Shown here piece by piece: positions 7,877 to 15,688 of a stretch of 64,000 nt of DNA. Under the pieces are notes generated by a model that was given only the letters and a program-made list of their open reading frames with translations, searched no databases and was not told the DNA's origin. Position 1 is the stretch's first letter. Each line of letters starts with the position of its first letter. The translations under genes were made by a program, and so were the position numbers. The stretch is from UBA6170 sp942491385 (GTDB taxonomy: Bacteria; Chloroflexota; Anaerolineae; Anaerolineales; Anaerolineaceae): NCBI GenBank assembly GCA_942491385.1, contig CALOAF010000002.1:434001-498000 (forward strand), written 5' to 3'.

Positions 7877-9125
7877 CTAATCCAACATTTTTTGTAAACG
7901 CTCGTAAGAAGTAACCCAGGCAATTCTTTTCACAAATTCTGCCAAGGAGTTACTCTGTGCCCGCAGGTTTCTGACCGCCTCTCCCACTGGATCTTCACCC
8001 GCTGCACCACCAGGTTGATCTGCGTACGCGCCATGAAAGGCAAAATAGGCCTGATTGAGACGCCGGATATTATAACCATTTTCAATAAACACTCGTCGGC
8101 GTTCTTCCATATAGGATTCCGCCTCTTCAATTTTTCCGTCAGCTAACATTGCATCCACATTCACTCGTATTTCACGCATTTCTGCACGAAAGTCGAATGC
8201 TGGTTGATCAGGTGTTGTTTCAGGTAGCTCTTCTGCGCTATTTTTTTCAACGATTGGAGCAGGAATTAATTCTGGGTAGAATTTTTCAATCACAGTACTT
8301 CCCAGTTCTTTGCCCGCAATGGACGCTGTGGTTTCATTGATGATTCGTAACTCCGGTGTTTGATTGTAAAGCATCCCTAAGGGCCTCAAGGTCAGGAAAT
8401 TATGAATCCACTCATGCGCGACTGTTTCCAACAACCAGTTTAGATTACTGGTCTCCATCACCATGGTTGGATAAACCCCCACACCACCAATTTCCACCAC
8501 CAGGGCAGAAACATTTAGTTTTTCTTCTACAGTCTTTTCCAAGACAACAATCTGATCCAGCGACAATTCTGGCAGCAAGGAGATATCCGCATCCTGTCTT
8601 ATCATATCTCTTGGGGAAACTATTAAAGCATAGGGTAAGGTAGTTGTATGATACTGAACTGGTGGTAGCGGTTGTAGCAGAAATCCAAGTTTTCTATCTC
8701 CAATAACATCAGACACCTGTTGCTGCAATACAGCTTCATATAGGTATCCAACATGTTTTAACTCCTCCTTAACCTCCCATTGCCTGTTCAGATAGGGTCC
8801 TGCCTGATTTTGAGGATCAAGTATGTCAGGATCGGAATAAATTTGATTGATAACGTCACGTAATTGACGTTGTTCGCTGATTAACGAAAAGTAATGACTG
8901 GTGATGGCAGATTGCTGGTTATCATCTAAATATCGATGAGTCCCCAACGAAATTTGGGCGGCTTTTCTCCACCACGTCTCTAAAGTCCAGGAGACATAAT
9001 CAAATTCAAGCCAGCGGGTTTCTTCGCGCACGATTTCACTAAGCTTTAAAGGAAGGAATGCCACTATTACTGATGATGAGAATCAGTATCAACCCCCAGA
9101 AAATATTCCTTCCAATTAATTTCAT
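7877..9125 (-). CDS. Putative membrane-anchored HEXXH protein, frameshifted near its start
   Basis: The uninterrupted frame 7877-9064 (GTG start) encodes 395 residues that I do not recognise as a named family. It contains VAHEWIHNFL, an HEXXH zinc-protease motif, followed about 25 residues later by INETTASIAG, whose Glu could be the third ligand, so a zinc metallopeptidase is plausible. The N-terminus looks incomplete. Directly upstream, in another frame, ATG 9125 starts MKLIGRNIFWGLILILII, an obvious membrane anchor. Removing one base between about 9065 and 9085 fuses it to IVAFLPLKLSEI and gives a normal single-pass protein facing outward. Whether the indel is real or an assembly error is open. 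Nearest genes are unrelated. Confidence 0.6.
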
Positions 9126-9429
9126 TTTTTTCCACATACTTTATACAATCATTATACAAATATATATCAGGCGATAACGCAAATGGTATGATTAATGCAA
9201 CAATTTTAACATGAATTGTATGTGGTTTCACAACGTTATTAATAAATTTCTAACGTCAGAACCTTTAAATTTGGATTACAATAAGCCTTGGAAAAAATGA
9301 TTCCTGAACCATTTGTATAATGAAATAAAATCAGGGGATCAAATCCAATTTTTAAACCTAAATTCAAAACAAATTTCGGTGATCATAGATGATGATCACA
9401 GGGATTTTTTACTGTACAGGAAGGGAAGT
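9126..9429. other. Divergent intergenic region before the exporter operon
   Basis: About 300 bp, AT-rich, no convincing gene. An in-frame extension of the next gene reaches back to 9313, but its codons are not protein-like. It should contain the promoter of the MacA-MacB type operon; I could not pick one with confidence. Confidence 0.4.
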
Positions 9430-10842
9430 ATGAAGAAAACGATCATTATCATTTTAATCCTGGCCATAATCGGAACTGGAATTTATTTCGGGGTACGATA
9501 TGCACAGGATAATGCCGCACAAAACGTGGCATCCACTTTTCAAACCGTAACGGTTTCACGAGGTAGCCTGACAGCCATCGTTGGCGCAACCGGCACTGTG
9601 CGAGCGAATCAAACAGCTTTGGTCAGTTGGCAAACAACCGGACAGATAGATGCTATTAACTATGAATTAGGAGATACCGTAAAAGCTGATTCCATTCTGG
9701 CATCCCTTAAAAAGCTTTCTCTTTCACAATCTATCATATTGGCTGAAGCAGATCTGGTGACTGCCAAGCGCAACCTGAATACACTCCAAAATTCCGATGT
9801 TGCGCAAGCCCAGGCACAAGCAAATCTGGCCAATCTGACAGAAGCGCTGGATAACGCGGAAACTCGTAGGGAATCCAAAGAATATCAACGAGCATCACAA
9901 AACACAATCGATGAGGCTTATGCCAATTATATTGTTGCCAAAGATTTTGCCAAGGAATGGGAAAAACGTTATGATAACGTTGATCATCTTCCTGAGGATG
10001 ATCCGATGCGGGCATCCGCTTTTGCTGAATGGGCAGCTGCTAAAGCCCAAATGAACAGAGCAGAAGCGAACTGGCGGTATGCACAAGGTTTACCCAGTGA
10101 ATCTGAGAAAGAGATTGCTGATGGAAACCTGGTTTTAGCGCAAGCCCAATATGCAGACGCATTAAGAGAATGGGAACGGCTAAAAGACGGGCCCGATCCG
10201 GATGATATAGCGGCTGCTGAAGCCCGTATTGCTGCGATCGAAGCAACCATTGATATGATCAATTTACATACACCATTTGATGGCACAATCACTGAAATCC
10301 GTTCGAAAACTGGCGATCAAATTGCCCCCGGAGCTGTTTCATTTCGTATTGACGATTTATCACATTTACTGGTTGACGTTGAAATACCAGAAATTGATAT
10401 CAATAGTCTGAAGGTTGGGATGCCAGCACGTATCAGTTTTGATGCTATCAATGATAAAGAATATGAGGGGATCATCACGCAAGTAGCCCAGGTGGCGAAT
10501 ATTACCGCTGGAATTGTAAACTTCACGGTTACATTAGAATTGACCAACGCCGATGAATTGGTCCGGCCAGGTATGACTGCAGCCGTGAATATTGTTGTGA
10601 GTGAGATTGAAGATGTATTGGTGATTCCTAACCGCGCGGTCCGTCTTTTAGATGGTCAACGCGTCGTTTACATTCTCAAGCCTGGAGAACTGATACCCAA
10701 CCCAGTAAACATTACCATTGGATCAACATCCGACCTGCAAAGTGAAGTAATCGCAGGCAGTATCAAAGAAGGGGACGTGATCGTTCTCAATCCGCCCACT
10801 GAATTTATGCCTCAGGGTGGACCCTTTGGTGGCGGATTCTAG
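9430..10842 (+). CDS. Periplasmic adaptor of an ABC exporter (MacA/HlyD type)
   Basis: A 470-residue membrane-fusion protein. Residues 1-22 form a membrane anchor (KKTIIIILILAIIGTGIYFG). A beta-barrel/lipoyl half domain (VTVSRGSLTAIVGATGTV) comes next, then a long alanine- and glutamine-rich coiled-coil hairpin (about 105-270) and the second lipoyl half (INLHTPFDGTITEI). A beta-barrel and a glycine-rich end follow. ATG 9430 has an AGGAAGGGAA site. In MacAB-type systems this subunit links the inner-membrane ABC transporter to its substrate path. The ATPase gene follows after 8 bp and the permease overlaps that, so the three form an operon. In a monoderm host no outer-membrane channel would be needed, and none is present. 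Confidence 0.9.
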   Translation: MKKTIIIILILAIIGTGIYFGVRYAQDNAAQNVASTFQTVTVSRGSLTAIVGATGTVRANQTALVSWQTTGQIDAINYELGDTVKADSILASLKKLSLSQSIILAEADLVTAKRNLNTLQNSDVAQAQAQANLANLTEALDNAETRRESKEYQRASQNTIDEAYANYIVAKDFAKEWEKRYDNVDHLPEDDPMRASAFAEWAAAKAQMNRAEANWRYAQGLPSESEKEIADGNLVLAQAQYADALREWERLKDGPDPDDIAAAEARIAAIEATIDMINLHTPFDGTITEIRSKTGDQIAPGAVSFRIDDLSHLLVDVEIPEIDINSLKVGMPARISFDAINDKEYEGIITQVAQVANITAGIVNFTVTLELTNADELVRPGMTAAVNIVVSEIEDVLVIPNRAVRLLDGQRVVYILKPGELIPNPVNITIGSTSDLQSEVIAGSIKEGDVIVLNPPTEFMPQGGPFGGGF

Positions 10843-10850
10843 AGGTAAAC

Positions 10851-11540
10851 ATGAATGATTGGGTAATAGAAACCCATAACTTAAAAAAGATTTACAAAAT
10901 GGGTGAAGTAGAAGTACGTGCATTAGATGGCGTCGATCTTAAAATCGAGCGTGGATCAATTGTTTCCATCATGGGACCATCCGGTTCTGGAAAATCAACT
11001 TTAATGAACCTGTTAGGTTGCCTGGACCGCCCCACTGAAGGAGAATATATTCTCGATGGTGTTCAGGTCTCTAAAATGGATGATGACCAACTTGCCGCAG
11101 CCCGTAATCACCTGGTTGGTTTCGTTTTTCAGAGTTTCAATCTGCTGTCTCGTCAATCCGCTCTTTCAAATGTGGAATTACCACTGCGATATGGCGGCAT
11201 TACCAAAGATCGCAAACAAAAAGCAATCGATGCGCTCACATCAGTTGGACTGGGGGATCGCATCACACACAGACCGACCGAGCTCTCGGGTGGTCAACAA
11301 CAACGTGTGGCAATCGCCCGTGCTCTCATCAACGATCCTGCCATCATCATGGCGGATGAACCCACCGGCAATCTGGATTCCAAATCGGGTAAGGAGATTA
11401 TGGATCTGATCATCAGTCTTAATCAAACCCGCAAAACCACGATCATCATCGTCACACATGATGCGACCATTGCCAGTCAAACCCAACGAATCATCAATCT
11501 GATTGATGGTAAAGTGGTCAGTGAGGAGGTGCCTGCATGA
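10851..11540 (+). CDS. ABC transporter ATPase (MacB/LolD type)
   Basis: A 229-residue ABC ATPase. Walker A is GPSGSGKSTLMN (about 43-54), the signature LSGGQQQRVAIARAL, Walker B IIMADEPTGNLDSKSG and the H-loop VTHDATIA. The sequence LMNLLGCLDRPTEGEY is typical of the MacB/LolD/FtsE group that drives mechanotransmission rather than classic import or export. It is the middle gene of the exporter operon: 8 bp after the adaptor and overlapping the permease by 4 bp (ATGA). The transported substrate (peptide, antibiotic or lipid) cannot be read from the sequence. Confidence 0.94.
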   Translation: MNDWVIETHNLKKIYKMGEVEVRALDGVDLKIERGSIVSIMGPSGSGKSTLMNLLGCLDRPTEGEYILDGVQVSKMDDDQLAAARNHLVGFVFQSFNLLSRQSALSNVELPLRYGGITKDRKQKAIDALTSVGLGDRITHRPTELSGGQQQRVAIARALINDPAIIMADEPTGNLDSKSGKEIMDLIISLNQTRKTTIIIVTHDATIASQTQRIINLIDGKVVSEEVPA

Positions 11541-12760
11541 ATATCGGACAAGCAATCATTGAGGCACTTGAATCCTTAAACGCCAATAAAATGCGTTCTG
11601 GCTTAACTATTCTGGGAATTGTCATCGGCGTAGCAGCCGTAATTGCGATGTTGGCAGTTGGCAGTGGTGCCCAGAATACCATCACGGGATCCATCAGTGG
11701 TTTGGGTTCTAATTTGCTATTCGTCTTCCGTGGGGGGAATGATGATGTGCGTAACCCGAAGCCATTAACCCTTGGAGATGCAGATGCCATCTCAGATCCC
11801 TTCCAGGCTCCTTCGGTCGCCCAGGTAGCCCCATATATCAGTTCCAATTTATCAGTTACTTTTGCTGGAGAAAAAATCACTTCCAGCATCAATGGGGTCA
11901 CACCTGAATATTTGGAGGTGAGGAATTACTCGATGCTGGAAGGGGAATTCATCAGTGAGGAGAATATTCTGGGCCGCGGTTCTGTAGCAGTCATTGGTGT
12001 GGAAGTAGCAGACAAATTATTTGGCCATAGAGATGGTTTAATCGGTGAGACCCTGCGTATTGAAGGACAACCTTTCCGCGTTATCGGTGTGTTAACCCCC
12101 CGTGGTGGTGGCGCATTTGGCAGCGAAGATAATATTGTCGTAATTCCTTTCTCAACTGCGCAATCCCGCTTGATCCGACGTTCAGGTGATCGGGTGGATT
12201 TCATCCTGGTTCAAGCGCAGAACGCTGATCTGGTGGATCAAGCCTCAGACGAAATATCGCAAGTCCTGCGTGGCCGACATCGTACTGACCTGGGTGCGGA
12301 CGATTTTCAGATTTTCTCACAGCAGGATTTTGTCGCCACAGCTCAAAGCATTACTTCTGTCTTAACCATTTTCCTGGGGGGTATTGCTGCCATCTCATTA
12401 CTGGTAGGTGGCATTGGTATCATGAACATCATGCTCGTGTCTGTGACCGAACGCACCCGCGAGATTGGCTTGCGGAAAGCCATTGGTGCCCGCAAACGTG
12501 ATATTCTGATTCAATTCCTGACCGAATCATCCCTGTTGAGTATGTTTGGGGGCATCCTGGGAATTGGTCTGGGCTGGACAATCGCCTTTATTGTTGGATT
12601 AATCGCAGCCGCGAATAACACTGAATTGATCCCCGTGGTCGGTCTGGATGCGATCCTGCTGGCAACCATCTTCTCTACCGCAGTCGGTTTGTTCTTTGGG
12701 ATTTATCCTGCCAATCGGGCAGCCAATCTACAACCTGTAGAAGCATTGCGTCACGAATAA
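11537..12760 (+). CDS. ABC transporter permease (MacB/FtsX type)
   Basis: A 407-residue permease with the MacB arrangement. There is one membrane helix at about 20-45 (SGLTILGIVIGVAAVIAML), then a large extracytoplasmic MacB-PCD domain (about 50-265). A C-terminal FtsX domain follows with three helices, containing GGIGIMNIMLVSVTERTREI and GLRKAIGARKRDILIQFL, the coupling-helix signature. The start overlaps the ATPase stop by 4 bp. The product and its ATPase would dimerise and work with the adaptor encoded first. A strong bidirectional terminator follows 20 bp after the stop. Confidence 0.93.
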   Translation: MNIGQAIIEALESLNANKMRSGLTILGIVIGVAAVIAMLAVGSGAQNTITGSISGLGSNLLFVFRGGNDDVRNPKPLTLGDADAISDPFQAPSVAQVAPYISSNLSVTFAGEKITSSINGVTPEYLEVRNYSMLEGEFISEENILGRGSVAVIGVEVADKLFGHRDGLIGETLRIEGQPFRVIGVLTPRGGGAFGSEDNIVVIPFSTAQSRLIRRSGDRVDFILVQAQNADLVDQASDEISQVLRGRHRTDLGADDFQIFSQQDFVATAQSITSVLTIFLGGIAAISLLVGGIGIMNIMLVSVTERTREIGLRKAIGARKRDILIQFLTESSLLSMFGGILGIGLGWTIAFIVGLIAAANNTELIPVVGLDAILLATIFSTAVGLFFGIYPANRAANLQPVEALRHE

Positions 12761-12780
12761 ATATTGAATTCAAAATCTAA

Positions 12781-12811
12781 AAAACCGGAGGTTTAGTGCC
12801 TCCGGTTTTTT
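12781..12811. terminator. Bidirectional terminator between exporter operon and pfkA
   Basis: A 10-bp perfect stem AAACCGGAGG / CCTCCGGTTT with a 7-base loop is followed by a T-run on the plus strand and by a T-rich run on the minus strand. It lies between the convergent stops at 12760 and 12826. Confidence 0.88.
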
Positions 12812-12825
12812 TATTGGTTGCTGCT

Positions 12826-13911
12826 TTAATCGCCCAAAGAAATACCCAAACTTCGTGCGGTCAGTACTGTGTCGCCCAGAATATTTACTCGTTTTGGCGT
12901 TGCCAATGCTTCTAATAAAGGAATAGTTACAACTGTGTTCCCCTGCAAAGCTGACATACAACCTAATTCGCCTCTTCCCACTGCTCGTACAGCTTCGGCT
13001 GCCAGTCGGCTTGCCAGCCAGCGATCGAAGGGGGTGGGGCTACCACCTCTCTGCAAATGTCCTAAGACCGTGACACGTGTTTCTACATCACAAGCCCTGG
13101 CAATGAATTCTGCTACCTGATGACTGATTCCACCTAATCTCGCCTGATGGATGTTGTCACCTTCCCGCAAATAGACCTGTTCCTGCCCCTGAACGGACGC
13201 TCCCTCAGAAACTGCAAAAATACTAAAAAATGACCCACGACTGACACGTTTTTTGACCTTTTTACACAAAGTCTCATACCTGAAGGGAATCTCAGGAATC
13301 AAAATCACATCAGCTCCGCCGGCGATACCTGCATACAGGGTAATGAACCCGGCATCCCGACCCATCAATTCCAGTACCATCACACGGTGATGCGATTCGG
13401 CTGTGGTGTGCAATTTATCAATCGCTTCGGTGGCGGTAGCGACCGCTGTGTCAAAACCAAAGGAGAAATCAGTCCCGCCAATATCATTATCAATTGTTTT
13501 CGGCACGCCGACAACCGGCACACCAATTGCATGCAGTTCCTGGGCAATGTGTAAGGTACCATCACCACCGACCACCACCAGAGCATCCAATCCCAGGCTG
13601 TTGATGCGGTCGTATACCCTTTGGGAAGTGTCCTCATAGGACACACTGCCATCTGGATTAACCACCTTCAAAGCAAATGGATTCCCACGGTTGGCAGCCC
13701 CTAAAATCGTCCCACCTCTGGGGAGGATACCCCGCACACTTTTTGAATCCAATGGGAATACCCCACCCTCCTGAATGAACCCATCGAAGCCATTCTTTAC
13801 CCCCAGCACCTCACAGTCGAAATCATTTTCAGCCGTCTTTACCACAGCGCGGATGACTGCATTCAATCCCGGGGCATCTCCACCACCTGTTAATATTGCC
13901 AATCGTTTCAT
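12826..13911 (-). CDS. pfkA: 6-phosphofructokinase
   Basis: A 361-residue phosphofructokinase that phosphorylates fructose 6-phosphate. The nucleotide-binding GGGDAPGLNAVIR is at about 9-21, followed by VVVGGDGTLHIAQEL, VPKTIDNDIGGTDFSFGFDT and LELMGRDAGFI. The phosphoryl-donor positions equivalent to E. coli 104 and 124 are Gly (GGDGT) and Lys (PKTIDND). Family knowledge associates Gly104 with ATP use and Lys124 with the pyrophosphate clade; the Gly/Lys mix is found in group III actinobacterial ATP enzymes, so ATP is the likelier donor. ATG 13911 has GGAGGG upstream and is preferred over the further-upstream TTG. A -10-like TATAAT is visible at 13937-13942. Confidence 0.92.
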   Translation of the reverse strand: MKRLAILTGGGDAPGLNAVIRAVVKTAENDFDCEVLGVKNGFDGFIQEGGVFPLDSKSVRGILPRGGTILGAANRGNPFALKVVNPDGSVSYEDTSQRVYDRINSLGLDALVVVGGDGTLHIAQELHAIGVPVVGVPKTIDNDIGGTDFSFGFDTAVATATEAIDKLHTTAESHHRVMVLELMGRDAGFITLYAGIAGGADVILIPEIPFRYETLCKKVKKRVSRGSFFSIFAVSEGASVQGQEQVYLREGDNIHQARLGGISHQVAEFIARACDVETRVTVLGHLQRGGSPTPFDRWLASRLAAEAVRAVGRGELGCMSALQGNTVVTIPLLEALATPKRVNILGDTVLTARSLGISLGD

Positions 13912-14022
13912 GTTACCCTCCAAAAACCATAGTCTGATTATACAGGTTTTCCATTGGTCAATCCTTGATAAGAATTCAAAAAAATCTATTCGCTTTTACT
14001 CAATAAATGCTAGAATGAAAGA

Positions 14023-15408
14023 ATGAAGTCAGTCATTTGGTGGATTCGTCGGGATATACGGCTGGAGGATAATCCGGCATTGCAGGCAGCTCTGGGCACT
14101 GGATTGCCTGTGATTCCACTTTTCATCCTGGATCCAAAAATCCTTCAAGACCCACCATCCAGACGCCAGATATTTCTTATGAATGCGCTTGGTCATCTGG
14201 ATCAGGAATTAAATGTTCTTGGAAATAAATTGATCGTTCGCCAGGGAAGCCCCTCCCAGGTTTTACAAAACTTGTTTCAGGAAGTTGACATTGACGCCAT
14301 CTTTGCGGAAGAAGATTACAGCCCGTATGCCAATGCACGCGACAGCGCCATCCAACGTTTTTTACCCCTCAAACTGATCCTGGGGCTGCTGATCCATCAT
14401 CCGTTACACGTGCTGAAAGCTGATCGCACCCCTTACACCATCTTCACACCCTTCAGCAGAACCTGGAAATCTCTGCCAAAGATCATCCAACCTTATCCAG
14501 TTCCCGAGTCTCTTCCTTCTGGGGATCACCAGTTGAAAAGCCTGCCCATTCCTGAGGCAACTGCCTGGCCATATTTTCCGGCCAGCACAGCCGCCGCTCT
14601 CCAGCAACTGAATACGTTTATTCAGGGACCCATCTTCCAATACAGCCAGGGACGCAATATGCTCGCTCAGGCAGGCACTTCCAGTCTCTCCCCTTATCTG
14701 CGCTTCGGCTTGCTTTCTATCCGTATAGCTTACCAGGCTGCCTTGAAAGCCAGCGCCAGCACTGCATTGGCAGAAGAGAAAAAAGGTGTAGAAACCTGGA
14801 TCAATGAATTAATCTGGAGGGAATTTTACACTGGCATTCTGTATCACTTCCCCAATGTGCTTAAAGAAGCTTTTTACCCACACCGGCGCAATATTCCCTG
14901 GCGCTTTGAACCAGACGAACTGAAAGCCTGGCAGCAAGGTTTTACCGGCTACCCGATCGTGGATGCCTGTATGCGGCAGTTGAACGAAACCGGTTGGATG
15001 CACAACCGCGGACGGATGATCGCAGCTTCCTTCCTCACCAAAGACCTCCTGCATAACTGGCAATCAGGGGAGCAATACTTCATGCAACAGCTTATTGATG
15101 GTGATCCGGCAGCCAATAATGGCGGCTGGCAATGGACAGCTGGGGTGGGAACCGATGCCGCCCCGTACTTCCGCATCTTCAACCCGCTTTTGCAATCCAA
15201 GAAATTTGATCCTCACGGGAATTTCATCCGGTTTTGGGTCACTGAATTGAAGAATGTACCCACAAAATATTTGCATGAACCCTGGACGATGCCGGAGGAC
15301 CTGCAGCGACAATCCGGCTGTACCATCGGCAAACATTACCCCGCACCCATCGTTGATCATGCCATTGTCAAAGAGCGGGTCATGCTGGCATTTAAAACAT
15401 CATCATAA
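14023..15408 (+). CDS. phr: Deoxyribodipyrimidine photolyase (cryptochrome/photolyase family)
   Basis: A 461-residue photolyase. The N-terminal antenna-binding alpha/beta domain starts IWWIRRDIRLEDNPAL. The C-terminal FAD domain carries WINELIWREFY, GFTGYPIVDACMRQLNETGW, MHNRGRMIAASFLTKDLL and WQWTAGVGTDAAPYFRIFNP, the conserved flavin- and lesion-binding segments of CPD photolyases. It repairs UV-induced cyclobutane dimers with blue light. The start ATG 14023 has no strong ribosome site; a TAGAAT box 7 bp upstream raises the possibility of a very short leader. It is divergent from pfkA. With the CarH-like regulators at 47-49 kb it hints at a lit habitat or ancestry. Confidence 0.94.
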   Translation: MKSVIWWIRRDIRLEDNPALQAALGTGLPVIPLFILDPKILQDPPSRRQIFLMNALGHLDQELNVLGNKLIVRQGSPSQVLQNLFQEVDIDAIFAEEDYSPYANARDSAIQRFLPLKLILGLLIHHPLHVLKADRTPYTIFTPFSRTWKSLPKIIQPYPVPESLPSGDHQLKSLPIPEATAWPYFPASTAAALQQLNTFIQGPIFQYSQGRNMLAQAGTSSLSPYLRFGLLSIRIAYQAALKASASTALAEEKKGVETWINELIWREFYTGILYHFPNVLKEAFYPHRRNIPWRFEPDELKAWQQGFTGYPIVDACMRQLNETGWMHNRGRMIAASFLTKDLLHNWQSGEQYFMQQLIDGDPAANNGGWQWTAGVGTDAAPYFRIFNPLLQSKKFDPHGNFIRFWVTELKNVPTKYLHEPWTMPEDLQRQSGCTIGKHYPAPIVDHAIVKERVMLAFKTSS

Positions 15409-15465
15409 TACCGGTATGAATGGTTCCCCAGGGTTGTAGAGTTTATTACATACCCTGATTTCCCG

Positions 15466-15488
15466 GTAGGGTGCGTTCATAACGCACC
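15466..15488 (+). repeat. REP-like hairpin with GTAG head
   Basis: GTAG is followed by a perfect 8-bp stem GGTGCGTT / AACGCACC with a 3-base loop. A GTAG tetranucleotide before a short palindrome is the classic REP layout recognised by RAYT transposases. It is a single copy in the intergenic region after phr, unlike the palindromes at 31.6-33.7 kb. Confidence 0.6.
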
Positions 15489-15624
15489 AATTATTCCATA
15501 TCATTATTTTCCAAAACACCGTCCGCATAAATCTCCCCCTTCGTAATCCATATAATCCTACATCACCTTTGGCAACATTGTATTTATGATACGTTCATAA
15601 TCCACCCATTGATTCCCCAAGGTC

Positions 15625-15653
15625 GTCGGGGTGAGTTCTGAACCCACCCCGAC
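15625..15653. repeat. Long GC-rich palindrome downstream of the 28-haem gene
   Basis: A nested inverted repeat: GTCGGGGTG / CACCCCGAC outer arms (9 bp) and GTTC / GAAC inner arms with a 1-base centre. It lies 36 bp after the stop of the minus-strand cytochrome gene, so it could act as terminator or mRNA 3' protector. It also has the look of a dispersed REP-type element. No T-run follows. Confidence 0.55.
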
Positions 15654-15688
15654 ATGTCTCGTCCTTGCCCCAGATTCGTGAATAATTC

